Position numbers and translations under genes: made by a program
From: a virus
Direction: 5' to 3' (one strand)
IMG/VR virus record: IMGVR_UViG_3300025770_000057
Location: 1 to 33,739 of that record
Length of the DNA stretch: 33,739 bases
Part shown: piece after piece, positions 6,419 through 12,467 of the stretch
Numbering within the stretch: the first letter of the stretch is position 1
Layout: every line of letters begins with the position of its first letter
Notes under the pieces: generated by a model
Database searches by the model: none
Told to the model about the DNA's origin: nothing
Seen by the model: only the letters and a program-made list of their open reading frames with translations

Positions 6419-6807
6419 TTAGTTCTCTCCTTTGTTTGTCTTACTGATTCTTGGTAAGATTCCTCTAATTCTTTTTCCTCTTTTTTAGATTCTTCTAAAA
6501 AATCTTTTTCTATAGTGTAGAAAGTATATTTTAATGTCAATTCTTCTCCATTCTTAATATTTCTTAATGTTAATAAATTCCATTTGTCCGTGACAGAACC
6601 TTCGGCCCTCATTTCAACTTTGACACAATTAGCATTTTCATCACAATTAATAAAACCACCTAATGGCATTCTGAAAATTTCACCATCAACTTTTATATGG
6701 GTGGTTCCTAAGTTTGTTCCTTGAGCAATGCCCGCTGTTGCAAAAAGCCCTAAACCATTGATTAAAGAGGGTTTTATAGTAAGGCGCGGAGGTAATGGAT
6801 TATACAT
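6415..6807 (-). CDS. SET-domain protein, putative protein-lysine methyltransferase
   Basis: I chose ATG at 6807, which overlaps the upstream stop by 8 nt, rather than the TTG at 6825. The first 100 residues carry SET features in order. There is a GxG turn at 18-20 (INGLGLFA). The core FIN at 52-54 and NC at 60-61 correspond to the N-H-S-C-x-P-N S-adenosylmethionine site. The C-terminal GEELTLKY at 87-94 carries the tyrosine expected in the active site. A charged Glu/Lys helix follows from about 105. SET enzymes methylate lysines on proteins; a target could be host or phage replication or nucleoid proteins. It lies within the replication operon between DUF3310 and the zinc ribbon. The histidine of NHS is replaced, so activity is likely but not certain. 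Confidence 0.82.
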   Translation of the reverse strand: MYNPLPPRLTIKPSLINGLGLFATAGIAQGTNLGTTHIKVDGEIFRMPLGGFINCDENANCVKVEMRAEGSVTDKWNLLTLRNIKNGEELTLKYTFYTIEKDFLEESKKEEKELEESYQESVRQTKERTK

Positions 6808-7015
6808 CTGGGTAGTCTCTTTCAAGTATCATTTCTAAAAAATGTATTGCTTTTAAAATATCTTCCTTCTTTCCTTTTAGTCTGTGGCGACATATATATT
6901 TTATAGCGCATCCTTCCGGAAAAAGCAATTCATTCTCTACAACAAATTTACTTGGTTGAATTTTAAATTTTTGGTAGTGTGATCCTCCGTGTTGTTTGTC
7001 CCATACGTTGCTCAT
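6800..7015 (-). CDS. DUF3310 family protein (71 aa)
   Basis: The sequence matches the DUF3310 pattern: HY at 13-14, IQPSKF at 19-24, then LLFPEGCAIKYICRH at about 30-44, ending with KKEDILKAIHFLEMIL. The family is common in phages and resembles part of the nucleotide kinase gp1.7 of T7-like phages, so a role in nucleotide metabolism is possible. At 71 residues it is near the family's usual size. It starts on the overlap with the 28-aa membrane peptide stop and its end overlaps the SET gene by 8 nt. It is a cytoplasmic helical protein within the replication operon. Confidence 0.88.
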   Translation of the reverse strand: MSNVWDKQHGGSHYQKFKIQPSKFVVENELLFPEGCAIKYICRHRLKGKKEDILKAIHFLEMILERDYPDV

Positions 7016-7098
7016 ATTATGAATACTAAATAAAGTTTGATTCCAAAATAAAATGTCATCATTGATAATAAAACAAGTTCGCTTGAAATAGTGTGCAT
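7012..7098 (-). CDS. 28-aa hydrophobic microprotein between helicase and DUF3310
   Basis: ATG at 7098 overlaps the TAA of the helicase (TAATG), and TGA at 7012 overlaps the ATG of DUF3310 at 7015 (ATGA). The frame therefore fits exactly between its neighbours. After MHTISSE the product is almost wholly hydrophobic (LVLLSMMTFYFGIKLYLVFII) with one lysine, enough for one membrane span. The exact stop-start junctions at both ends are the main evidence that it is translated. It could anchor nothing by itself, so a regulatory or membrane-perturbing peptide, or simply a translational bridge between two operon genes, are the options. Confidence 0.6.
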   Translation of the reverse strand: MHTISSELVLLSMMTFYFGIKLYLVFII

Positions 7099-8618
7099 TA
7101 TATTATTGGGTATCCTATATTGTAAAAGTTAGTTTGTGTACTTTGCATAATGTATAAATTTTGTTTTGCTCTAGTTACTCCAACAAAAAATAATCTATGA
7201 ATTTTATCTGGATCTTTATCTGCTTCTCTTGCTAAAAAATCATTTTCATCTTCTGAACCAAAGTCAATATATAAAATTACATTTTCACATTCTCTTCCTT
7301 TAGCTCCGTGAATTGTTGATAGCTCTATCTTTGAATCTGTGGTAAGATTATCGCCGCTTTTTAATAAAAGTTTAATGTAATTTTTTTGTTCATCTGACAT
7401 ATGAAGATGTTCCCAGCTGCCCGCCACTAGAAGCCCGTGATCTTTCTGTAGTTCCTCTAATGTCACAGTAAATACTTTGTCCAATAATTTTCCTTTTCCA
7501 AAGCCATGTTTTACTTCCTTTTTTGTTAAGAACTTTTCAATTACATGCTGTGCTTCTTCTCCTGAAACACTTGCACCATCATTTAACCTGGTCCAGATTC
7601 TATATGCTCTAAGTAAATCTGCAGGTAGTAATTCATTTTGTCCACCTCTGTATCTTAAATTTAAATCATTTAAGAATTGTGCGGCTTCTCTTAACTGTGC
7701 ATTAGTTTGAGCAAGTATCATCCAATTATCTTTTTTAAAATCAAAATCAGTTAGTAAACAATTTTCTTTATAAGTTCCTTCCTCGCCCCTCGCTTCCCAG
7801 GGCTTGTCTAATCTTTCATTTATATGTTTTAAAATTTCTAAAGCTTTAGCGTGTATCTTTTTAGGTACACGATGTGATTTTATTTGATTATCAAAAGTAC
7901 CTTTTAAATTTATAAAGATACTAGGATCTGCTCCTTGAAATCCATAAATAGTTTGATCATCATCTCCTGCAATATAAGATCTCTTACATTGCTCTTCGAT
8001 ATGAAAAAACATATCCCATTGCAGTGGACTTAAGTCTTGTGCTTCGTCAAGGAAGACGGCATCGAGAGCAAGACGCTTATCTTCCTTGACAAACTGGGTA
8101 ATCATATCTGAGAACTCTACCATTCCGGTTTGTTCTTTATATGATTTTAAATCTTCGTCAATTTGTTCTGTTAACCATAAGTCAACAGAATGATGTAAAT
8201 CTAATTGTAAAGCTGCTTCTATTAAACTAATTTTTTTAGAACGTGAGTAAGTTATAATTCTCATGTGATGATTTTGATGAATAGTATTTCCAGATATATC
8301 TTTTTTAGTTTCAAAGTTCATTCCTCTGCAAATTTGCGATTGACTTGTAAATTGTTTCCACTTTCTGTCTTTTAATAATTGTGTGGTAGTATCAATATTA
8401 CATTCTCTAGTTCCAAGATGATGCAGTGTAGATATATAAAGAAGAGGATATTTAATTCTGTCATACGCTTCATTTGCAGCAGCATTACTGAATGTCACAT
8501 AGACTATTTTTTTAGGATTAGTCTGTAAACCATTGATTTCATTAGATAAATAGTGATTGACTAATCTATAAGTTTTACCTGTTCCTGGAGGACCAGGAAT
8601 TATAGTTCTTACTGCCAT
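7098..8618 (-). CDS. UvrD/Rep-like superfamily 1 DNA helicase
   Basis: The SF1A helicase motifs are present in order. Walker A is GPPGTGKT at residues 9-16 and Walker B is DEAQD at 191-195. Motif III is GDDDQTIYGFQG shortly after. Motif IV-type SHRVPKKI, motif V STIHGAKGRE and motif VI FVGVTRAKQNLYI complete the set in the C-terminal third. At 506 aa it is shorter than UvrD (about 720), as in compact phage helicases of the Dda type. It should translocate on single-stranded DNA and unwind the duplex ahead of the polymerase. Its start overlaps the primase stop by 10 nt, so primase and helicase are coupled. No DnaB-type helicase appears in the window, so this enzyme may be the fork helicase. Confidence 0.93.
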   Translation of the reverse strand: MAVRTIIPGPPGTGKTYRLVNHYLSNEINGLQTNPKKIVYVTFSNAAANEAYDRIKYPLLYISTLHHLGTRECNIDTTTQLLKDRKWKQFTSQSQICRGMNFETKKDISGNTIHQNHHMRIITYSRSKKISLIEAALQLDLHHSVDLWLTEQIDEDLKSYKEQTGMVEFSDMITQFVKEDKRLALDAVFLDEAQDLSPLQWDMFFHIEEQCKRSYIAGDDDQTIYGFQGADPSIFINLKGTFDNQIKSHRVPKKIHAKALEILKHINERLDKPWEARGEEGTYKENCLLTDFDFKKDNWMILAQTNAQLREAAQFLNDLNLRYRGGQNELLPADLLRAYRIWTRLNDGASVSGEEAQHVIEKFLTKKEVKHGFGKGKLLDKVFTVTLEELQKDHGLLVAGSWEHLHMSDEQKNYIKLLLKSGDNLTTDSKIELSTIHGAKGRECENVILYIDFGSEDENDFLAREADKDPDKIHRLFFVGVTRAKQNLYIMQSTQTNFYNIGYPII

Positions 8619-10150
8619 GGTTCTTGTTCTACTTTCAATTTTCTTGGGTTTGGTTTTTCTAATTTAATTGTTTCCATTATTAATGTTCTAATTGATTTAC
8701 TTTCTACCTTTATATTTTTTTCCTCTACTCCAAACAAAGATTCTAAAAGTCTTAATGTTTTTTGATAAGGATAGGTTTTTTCAGACCAAGATTTAGTTTT
8801 TAATAAATATCTCCAGAAAGATTTAAACTGAAAAAAAGTACTTCCTTCTTTATTGGTATATGCGATACCTCTTAGCACATCGGTTAATTCTTTTCCTGGA
8901 GCTTTGTTAATATAATCTGCTAGTATTTCTGTTAATCGAACTTCTAGTTTAGAAGATTCTGGTGCAGGAAGCGTTTCTAGGTTAGTAAATAATTTTATTA
9001 ATAGTTTTCTCCATGCATGTTTAGGAACTGGCATCATTGGCATTCCTATTTGATTCATACAAGCTAATGAAAATTTTTCTGGATCATGTAATGTTGCGTC
9101 ATCTACGTCTACACCTTCTCCACCTATATCTACAAAATAAATAGGTGGGTCAGAATCATATTTTCTTATTTGTGTTATTTCTGGTGTGGGTCCATCATCC
9201 CCTACTCCAAATTCTCTCGTTGAACATTTTTTAGCATCACAAAAACTATGTATAGGTTCGTCTTTACATTTGTATTTGTAATCTTTACCGTCTAAAGATT
9301 CAATTAAAGTATTTATTTCTCCTACATCTAAAGGTGGCTCCATAAATTTTTTATTATATGTAAACATATGACTTTGCCATTCATCTTTTTCAGGATATCT
9401 TTTTTTTAAATAGACTCCTACATTGTACATACAATTATTTCTCTGACCATTTGGAACACCATCACTTAACAAAGTCACTAAACATGGCGGTATACCTTTA
9501 AAAAAATCATCACCTTCTTTATTATTTGCAATTTTTAAATTTTTTAATTCATCTAAAGACATAGCTTTTTCTTTGTATGCTTCAAAAAAGTCTTCAATTT
9601 TTAAAGCTTCTCCATTTTCATCATATGCAAATCGCATAGTTCTTTCGTCGCCATGATAAGGTAAGTTTAAGAAACTTCCGGTATCTCCTCTATCTACTCT
9701 TATGTAATCTTGTTTTGGAAATATTTCTGCTCTTGCAAATCCTAATGCTGAAGCTATTAGTTTAAGTTTAGCTCTCATTATAATTGCTGGAACAAAATCA
9801 TTTGTAAATAAGCACGCATGACCTCCTCCAGATTTAGATCTGAAAAGAATTATTGGAATATTTTTTGATTTTAATTTAGTTAAGAAACTTTTGTGATCGA
9901 AAGGATATGTGTCTATATCGATGCAGCCCCATTTACATTTATTTTCTTTATTGATTGGAACAATTCCTAATCCAGGATCAGTTCCTTTTAAATGGTCTTG
10001 CCATATTTTAATTATAGGTACTTGACCTACTGTATATGATTTAGTTTTATGCTTTCCTCTTTCGTCAAACTGATCTGTTTTGATAGTTTGTCCATAAGCA
10101 GAATCTAATCCTTCAAATATACTTTTAAAAATTTTTACTTTATCTGTCAT
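8609..10150 (-). CDS. Archaeo-eukaryotic-type primase (AEP, TOTE/PriCT-like)
   Basis: The N-terminal half resembles the AEP primase domain found in TOTE-type systems. The catalytic D78-x-D80 lies in CIDIDTYP, SGGGHA is at 107-112, then EIFPKQDYIRVDRG and FLNLPYH. A helical primase C-terminal region follows (about 210-290: PPCLVTLLSDGVPNGQRNN, KRYPEKDEWQ, EINTLIESL). Next is a cysteine cluster C-x8-C-x4-C around KCKDEPIHSFCDAKKC that probably binds Zn. The last 170 residues contain a helical domain of unknown role. It would make RNA or DNA primers for PolA and may also act with the SF1 helicase. It is not a DnaG/TOPRIM primase. The ATG at 10150 follows a hairpin-containing 55-bp gap. Confidence 0.85.
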   Translation of the reverse strand: MTDKVKIFKSIFEGLDSAYGQTIKTDQFDERGKHKTKSYTVGQVPIIKIWQDHLKGTDPGLGIVPINKENKCKWGCIDIDTYPFDHKSFLTKLKSKNIPIILFRSKSGGGHACLFTNDFVPAIIMRAKLKLIASALGFARAEIFPKQDYIRVDRGDTGSFLNLPYHGDERTMRFAYDENGEALKIEDFFEAYKEKAMSLDELKNLKIANNKEGDDFFKGIPPCLVTLLSDGVPNGQRNNCMYNVGVYLKKRYPEKDEWQSHMFTYNKKFMEPPLDVGEINTLIESLDGKDYKYKCKDEPIHSFCDAKKCSTREFGVGDDGPTPEITQIRKYDSDPPIYFVDIGGEGVDVDDATLHDPEKFSLACMNQIGMPMMPVPKHAWRKLLIKLFTNLETLPAPESSKLEVRLTEILADYINKAPGKELTDVLRGIAYTNKEGSTFFQFKSFWRYLLKTKSWSEKTYPYQKTLRLLESLFGVEEKNIKVESKSIRTLIMETIKLEKPNPRKLKVEQEPWQ

Positions 10151-10166
10151 ATTGCTCTCTGTGGCA

Positions 10167-10196
10167 TAGGCGGCCTAAGTCTCCCTCAGCCGCCTA
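10167..10196 (-). other. GC-rich intergenic hairpin upstream of the primase gene
   Basis: TAGGCGGC (10167-10174) and GCCGCCTA (10189-10196) form a perfect 8-bp stem with a 14-nt loop, between the stop at 10206 and the primase ATG at 10150. No U-run follows in the leftward direction, so it looks less like an intrinsic terminator than an mRNA processing, stabilising or partial attenuation element. It is much more GC-rich than its surroundings. Confidence 0.65.
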
Positions 10197-10205
10197 CTAT
10201 TCACA

Positions 10206-10922
10206 CTATTTGCTAGCTAAACTAGTGTAAAACTTTTTAGCTCGCTCATATAAAGTTGAATCTTCTACAGGTCCAACCCTAACGACATTGTAACCATACC
10301 ATTGATTACCTTTGCCTGAGTTTAAAACAGATGTTAGTCTATATTTATGACTAAATGATGGCGGCGTATAAGGGCCCTTTTCTCCATCAAGAGTAATGGA
10401 CATCATCATTGAGTTCCATTTTTTACTTATTTTACCTTGAGTTGCACTCATAGATATTAAAGCATTCTCTGTGGAACCATCTTCTACGATTAAAACAAAG
10501 TGTTGTCCAACAGTTAGAATATAATTTCCATTTTCTAATCTGTCTTTTCTGTCACTACCTTGAGTTGTTTTTGAAAGTATGTCAGAATTAGCATCGTAAA
10601 TGTTTTCAGGTCTACCTGATCCAGTTCCGAAATCTGCCCACTCTTGGTACTCCAGTTTATAATGACAAGGTATAACTTCTATACCTTCTGCTCCATTATA
10701 CAGTTTTTTAGTGACTGTATTTAAAAGCATTCCCGGTTCTGCACCTTCAACATAATTTTGATTACGTTTCTGTGCTTCTCCAGAGCCATTTTGCAAAAGT
10801 TTTAAGATAGGTAAAGCCAAACTTGATGTCTTTACATTCTCAAAACCTGCATGAGCATCACCTTCATACAAAGCTGTAGATGGTAATCCTCCTTCTTTCT
10901 TTGTTGCTACATTGTTTTCCAT
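10206..10922 (-). CDS. Probable replication-associated DNA-binding protein (238 aa)
   Basis: A mixed alpha/beta soluble protein with no membrane segment. It has a conserved-looking core LALPILKLLQNGSGEAQ near residue 36, GMLLNTVTKKLY near 64, and IEVIPCHYKLEYQEW around 82. Further on come an LENGNYILTVGQHFVLIV strand and a GKGNQWYGYNVVRVG segment near the C-terminus. This type of protein is frequent in replication operons of marine podoviruses and siphoviruses, where it has been suggested to be a single-stranded-DNA-binding protein. I see no classical OB signature and no acidic C-terminal tail, so the assignment is tentative. It has an AAGGAG ribosome site and precedes the hairpin and the primase. 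Confidence 0.6.
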   Translation of the reverse strand: MENNVATKKEGGLPSTALYEGDAHAGFENVKTSSLALPILKLLQNGSGEAQKRNQNYVEGAEPGMLLNTVTKKLYNGAEGIEVIPCHYKLEYQEWADFGTGSGRPENIYDANSDILSKTTQGSDRKDRLENGNYILTVGQHFVLIVEDGSTENALISMSATQGKISKKWNSMMMSITLDGEKGPYTPPSFSHKYRLTSVLNSGKGNQWYGYNVVRVGPVEDSTLYERAKKFYTSLASK

Positions 10923-10926
10923 GTTT

Positions 10927-11475
10927 CTATTTTCTCCTTGTTATTTTTGTACTGTTACCTGCGTAAGTTTTAAAAAGATCAGAGGGCATCTCTTGTCCAG
11001 ATTCGAGACGCTCTCTGACCACTGCTTTGAGTGTCTGAGGATGAACACCAATTTTCTGGACTGGTTCAAACCCCTGACCTCGTGCAAGGACAGCATAATC
11101 TGCTGCCTTGTTGTCTTCGCCACGACCAAAGGTAACGGTAACATCGTTTTTAATGATGTCACCTAGGCCGTTATTTCGAAGCCATGTAAAAGCTTTATCC
11201 TGATAATCAGGAGGGATAGATGCACCATAGATTTTTTTAATCTCTACAGATTCTCCATCTTTTAGCTTTAATTTTGTAATATGCATTTCTTCCATCATTT
11301 GTGGAACTATTACATTTGAAATATATTTAGCTTTCTCTTTTAATTTAGATAAACTTTCTTCTGCATTCTCTATTTCATCTTCTAAATCTTTTAATTCTAT
11401 AACTTTATCTGATAAAGTTTTAGCTGTATCTGTTTGCGTTACAGATTGTACTCGGTCTTCTTCATAATTAATCAT
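10927..11475 (-). CDS. Coiled-coil replication-operon protein (182 aa)
   Basis: The N-terminal 70 residues form a coiled coil (SDKVIELKDLEDEIENAEES, KLKEKAKYISNVIVPQMMEE). A compact domain follows with ITKLKLKDGESVEI, AFTWLRNNGLGDIIKN, VTFGRGED and GVHPQTLKAVVRERLE. A helix pair followed by a small beta strand with charged residues recalls phage Gp157-type proteins, but the match is weak. It lies between the 98-aa protein (8-nt overlap at its start) and the 238-aa DNA-binding candidate, four bases downstream of its stop, so it is probably cytoplasmic and linked to replication or recombination. Function unassigned. Confidence 0.65.
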   Translation of the reverse strand: MINYEEDRVQSVTQTDTAKTLSDKVIELKDLEDEIENAEESLSKLKEKAKYISNVIVPQMMEEMHITKLKLKDGESVEIKKIYGASIPPDYQDKAFTWLRNNGLGDIIKNDVTVTFGRGEDNKAADYAVLARGQGFEPVQKIGVHPQTLKAVVRERLESGQEMPSDLFKTYAGNSTKITRRK

Positions 11476-11764
11476 TTATCTTTAATTCCTTTCTAATAAT
11501 TTCTATTTCTTTACAAGCTTTACGATATCTATTCCATCTAAACGTACTTAAAATAAAATCTAATAGTCTAGAAGGTAGATATAAAATAATAAAAATAAAA
11601 CCTAGAAAAGGCCTGTCTTTATTAAGTGCTTTTCTAGCATTTTTAGAAATTGATCTATGTTTTTCTACATCTAAAAAATGCTCGGCCCATTTTTGGGTAT
11701 ATTTTAATCTTTCTTTTAATTTATTACGTGTCTTATTAGTCATTAGTTGATCAATTGGGCTCAT
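11468..11764 (-). CDS. Hypothetical basic protein with hydrophobic hairpin-like segment (98 aa)
   Basis: A lysine/arginine-rich helical N-terminus (NKTRNKLKERLKYTQKWAEH) leads to a hydrophobic stretch (PFLGFIFIILYLPSRLLDFIL, about residues 52-72) and then a basic helix (RWNRYRKACKEIEIIRKEL). One membrane-inserted or amphipathic segment is likely, which could tie early gene products to the membrane. The start overlaps the 73-aa gene (ATGA at 11761-11764) and the stop overlaps the 182-aa gene by 8 nt. No family recognised. Confidence 0.65.
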   Translation of the reverse strand: MSPIDQLMTNKTRNKLKERLKYTQKWAEHFLDVEKHRSISKNARKALNKDRPFLGFIFIILYLPSRLLDFILSTFRWNRYRKACKEIEIIRKELKIND

Positions 11765-11982
11765 AATTTAGACACCTTCGGATTACAGTCACATGCTTTT
11801 TGTTTATAAATAGCACACCAACTATCGTGTGCTACTTTTATATGATGTACTCCAGGTGCACCATTAAAAGCATTTAGATTTGTTAGTATCTTATCAATTT
11901 CTTGATGATAATTACTTTTTTCGTAATCTTTTATTTTAGTATCGGTTACGTATAGTTTTGGTTTATTTTCTTTTTCACTCAT
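11761..11982 (-). CDS. Small hypothetical protein with C-terminal cysteines (73 aa)
   Basis: The sequence is polar at the start (SEKENKPKLYVTDTKIKDYE) and helical in the middle. It ends with a distinctive HHIKVAHDSWCAIYKQKACDCNP containing three cysteines (C-x6-C-x-C) and histidines, a possible single metal site. The start overlaps the tiny ORF at 11975-12049 and the stop overlaps the next gene. The ribosome site AAAGGAA lies about ten bases upstream. It resembles small proteins of marine phage early operons, but I cannot name a family. Metal binding is inferred from the residues only. Confidence 0.65.
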   Translation of the reverse strand: MSEKENKPKLYVTDTKIKDYEKSNYHQEIDKILTNLNAFNGAPGVHHIKVAHDSWCAIYKQKACDCNPKVSKL

Positions 11983-12049
11983 TTATTTTTCCTTTCAGTT
12001 TTATTTTTTTCATATATCTAAAATGTGACGCTTTTAAGGCATCAATCAT
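11975..12049 (-). CDS. Possible 24-aa microprotein
   Basis: ATG at 12049 overlaps the stop of the 119-aa gene, and the TGA at 11975 overlaps the next start by 8 nt (ATGAGTGA). The product is short and basic (MIDALKASHFRYMKKIKLKG then KINE). It could be a leader peptide that carries ribosomes across the gap, or the remnant of a longer helical protein. The ribosome site of the next gene lies inside it. Only the exact overlaps support it. Confidence 0.35.
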   Translation of the reverse strand: MIDALKASHFRYMKKIKLKGKINE

Positions 12050-12401
12050 CTATTTTACCTTTCTCATATAAATTAATTTCTAATGGATAATACATTTGCT
12101 CTTGTCTGTCCCACTTAAGAAGATTAAATTTACCATTATTTATATCTGATACAATTGCAACAGCAATTCCAATTACTGATGGATCACCAGATAACAATAA
12201 ATAATCTTCGGAAGTATAATTTTTTAATAAACGTCTTAGTTCAAAAATTATAGGTCCAGGACTCATAATGATTTGTGTATTTTCTTTTAAAAGAACTTGT
12301 AGCTTACCATATTTTTGAGCACCAATAATATTATATTTAGGACGCCCGATGCTTGTCCCTGGTAACTCTTGTAATACGTAAACTGTACTTTCTTTTTCCA
12401 T
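12042..12401 (-). CDS. Hypothetical protein, first gene of the leftward replication operon (119 aa)
   Basis: A soluble alpha/beta protein: N-terminal strand ESTVYVLQELPG, then GRPKYNIIGAQKYGKLQVLL, a proline-containing turn MSPGPIIFELRRLL, SGDPSVIGIAVAIVSDI and NLLKWDRQEQMYYPLEI. There are no cysteines or membrane spans. It is the first gene behind the leftward promoter at 12422-12449, with a leader of only about 13 nt, so it should be among the earliest products of this operon. Early position suggests a regulatory or host-interaction role, but I recognise no family. Confidence 0.68.
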   Translation of the reverse strand: MEKESTVYVLQELPGTSIGRPKYNIIGAQKYGKLQVLLKENTQIIMSPGPIIFELRRLLKNYTSEDYLLLSGDPSVIGIAVAIVSDINNGKFNLLKWDRQEQMYYPLEINLYEKGKIDD

Positions 12402-12412
12402 AAATAACTTTC

Positions 12413-12441
12413 TTGACTTCTTATATAATAATGCTTATATG
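12413..12441 (+). promoter_or_regulatory. Rightward sigma70-type promoter for the SNF2 helicase gene
   Basis: TTGACT (12413-12418), a 17-bp spacer, then TATATG (12436-12441). Transcription would start near 12448, about 20 bases before the ATG at 12468. The leader is purine-rich (AAGAAAG) with only a weak ribosome site. Confidence 0.65.
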
Positions 12442-12449
12442 TTTGTCAA
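12422..12449 (-). promoter_or_regulatory. Leftward sigma70-type promoter for the replication operon
   Basis: Reading leftward, TTGACA (12444-12449) is followed after 16 bp by TATATA (12422-12427); an 18-bp reading gives TATAAG. The expected start lies near 12414, inside the -35 of the opposing promoter, so both promoters cannot be occupied at once. Confidence 0.65.
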
Positions 12450-12467
12450 GAAAGAAAAAAGAAAAAA

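Larger units (their letters stand above)
12408..12454. promoter_or_regulatory. 10-bp inverted repeat spanning the divergent promoter region (candidate operator)
   Basis: CTTTCTTGAC (12408-12417) and GTCAAGAAAG (12445-12454) are perfect inverted copies separated by 27 bp. The TTGAC of each arm is the -35 core of one of two opposing promoters. The dyad may be an operator for a dimeric regulator or a way to build two equal promoters that exclude each other. Confidence 0.75.

Noticed and set aside
6415-6825. TTG start at 6825 for the SET gene
   Set aside because: ATG at 6807 gives the usual 8-nt overlap and still covers the whole SET core.
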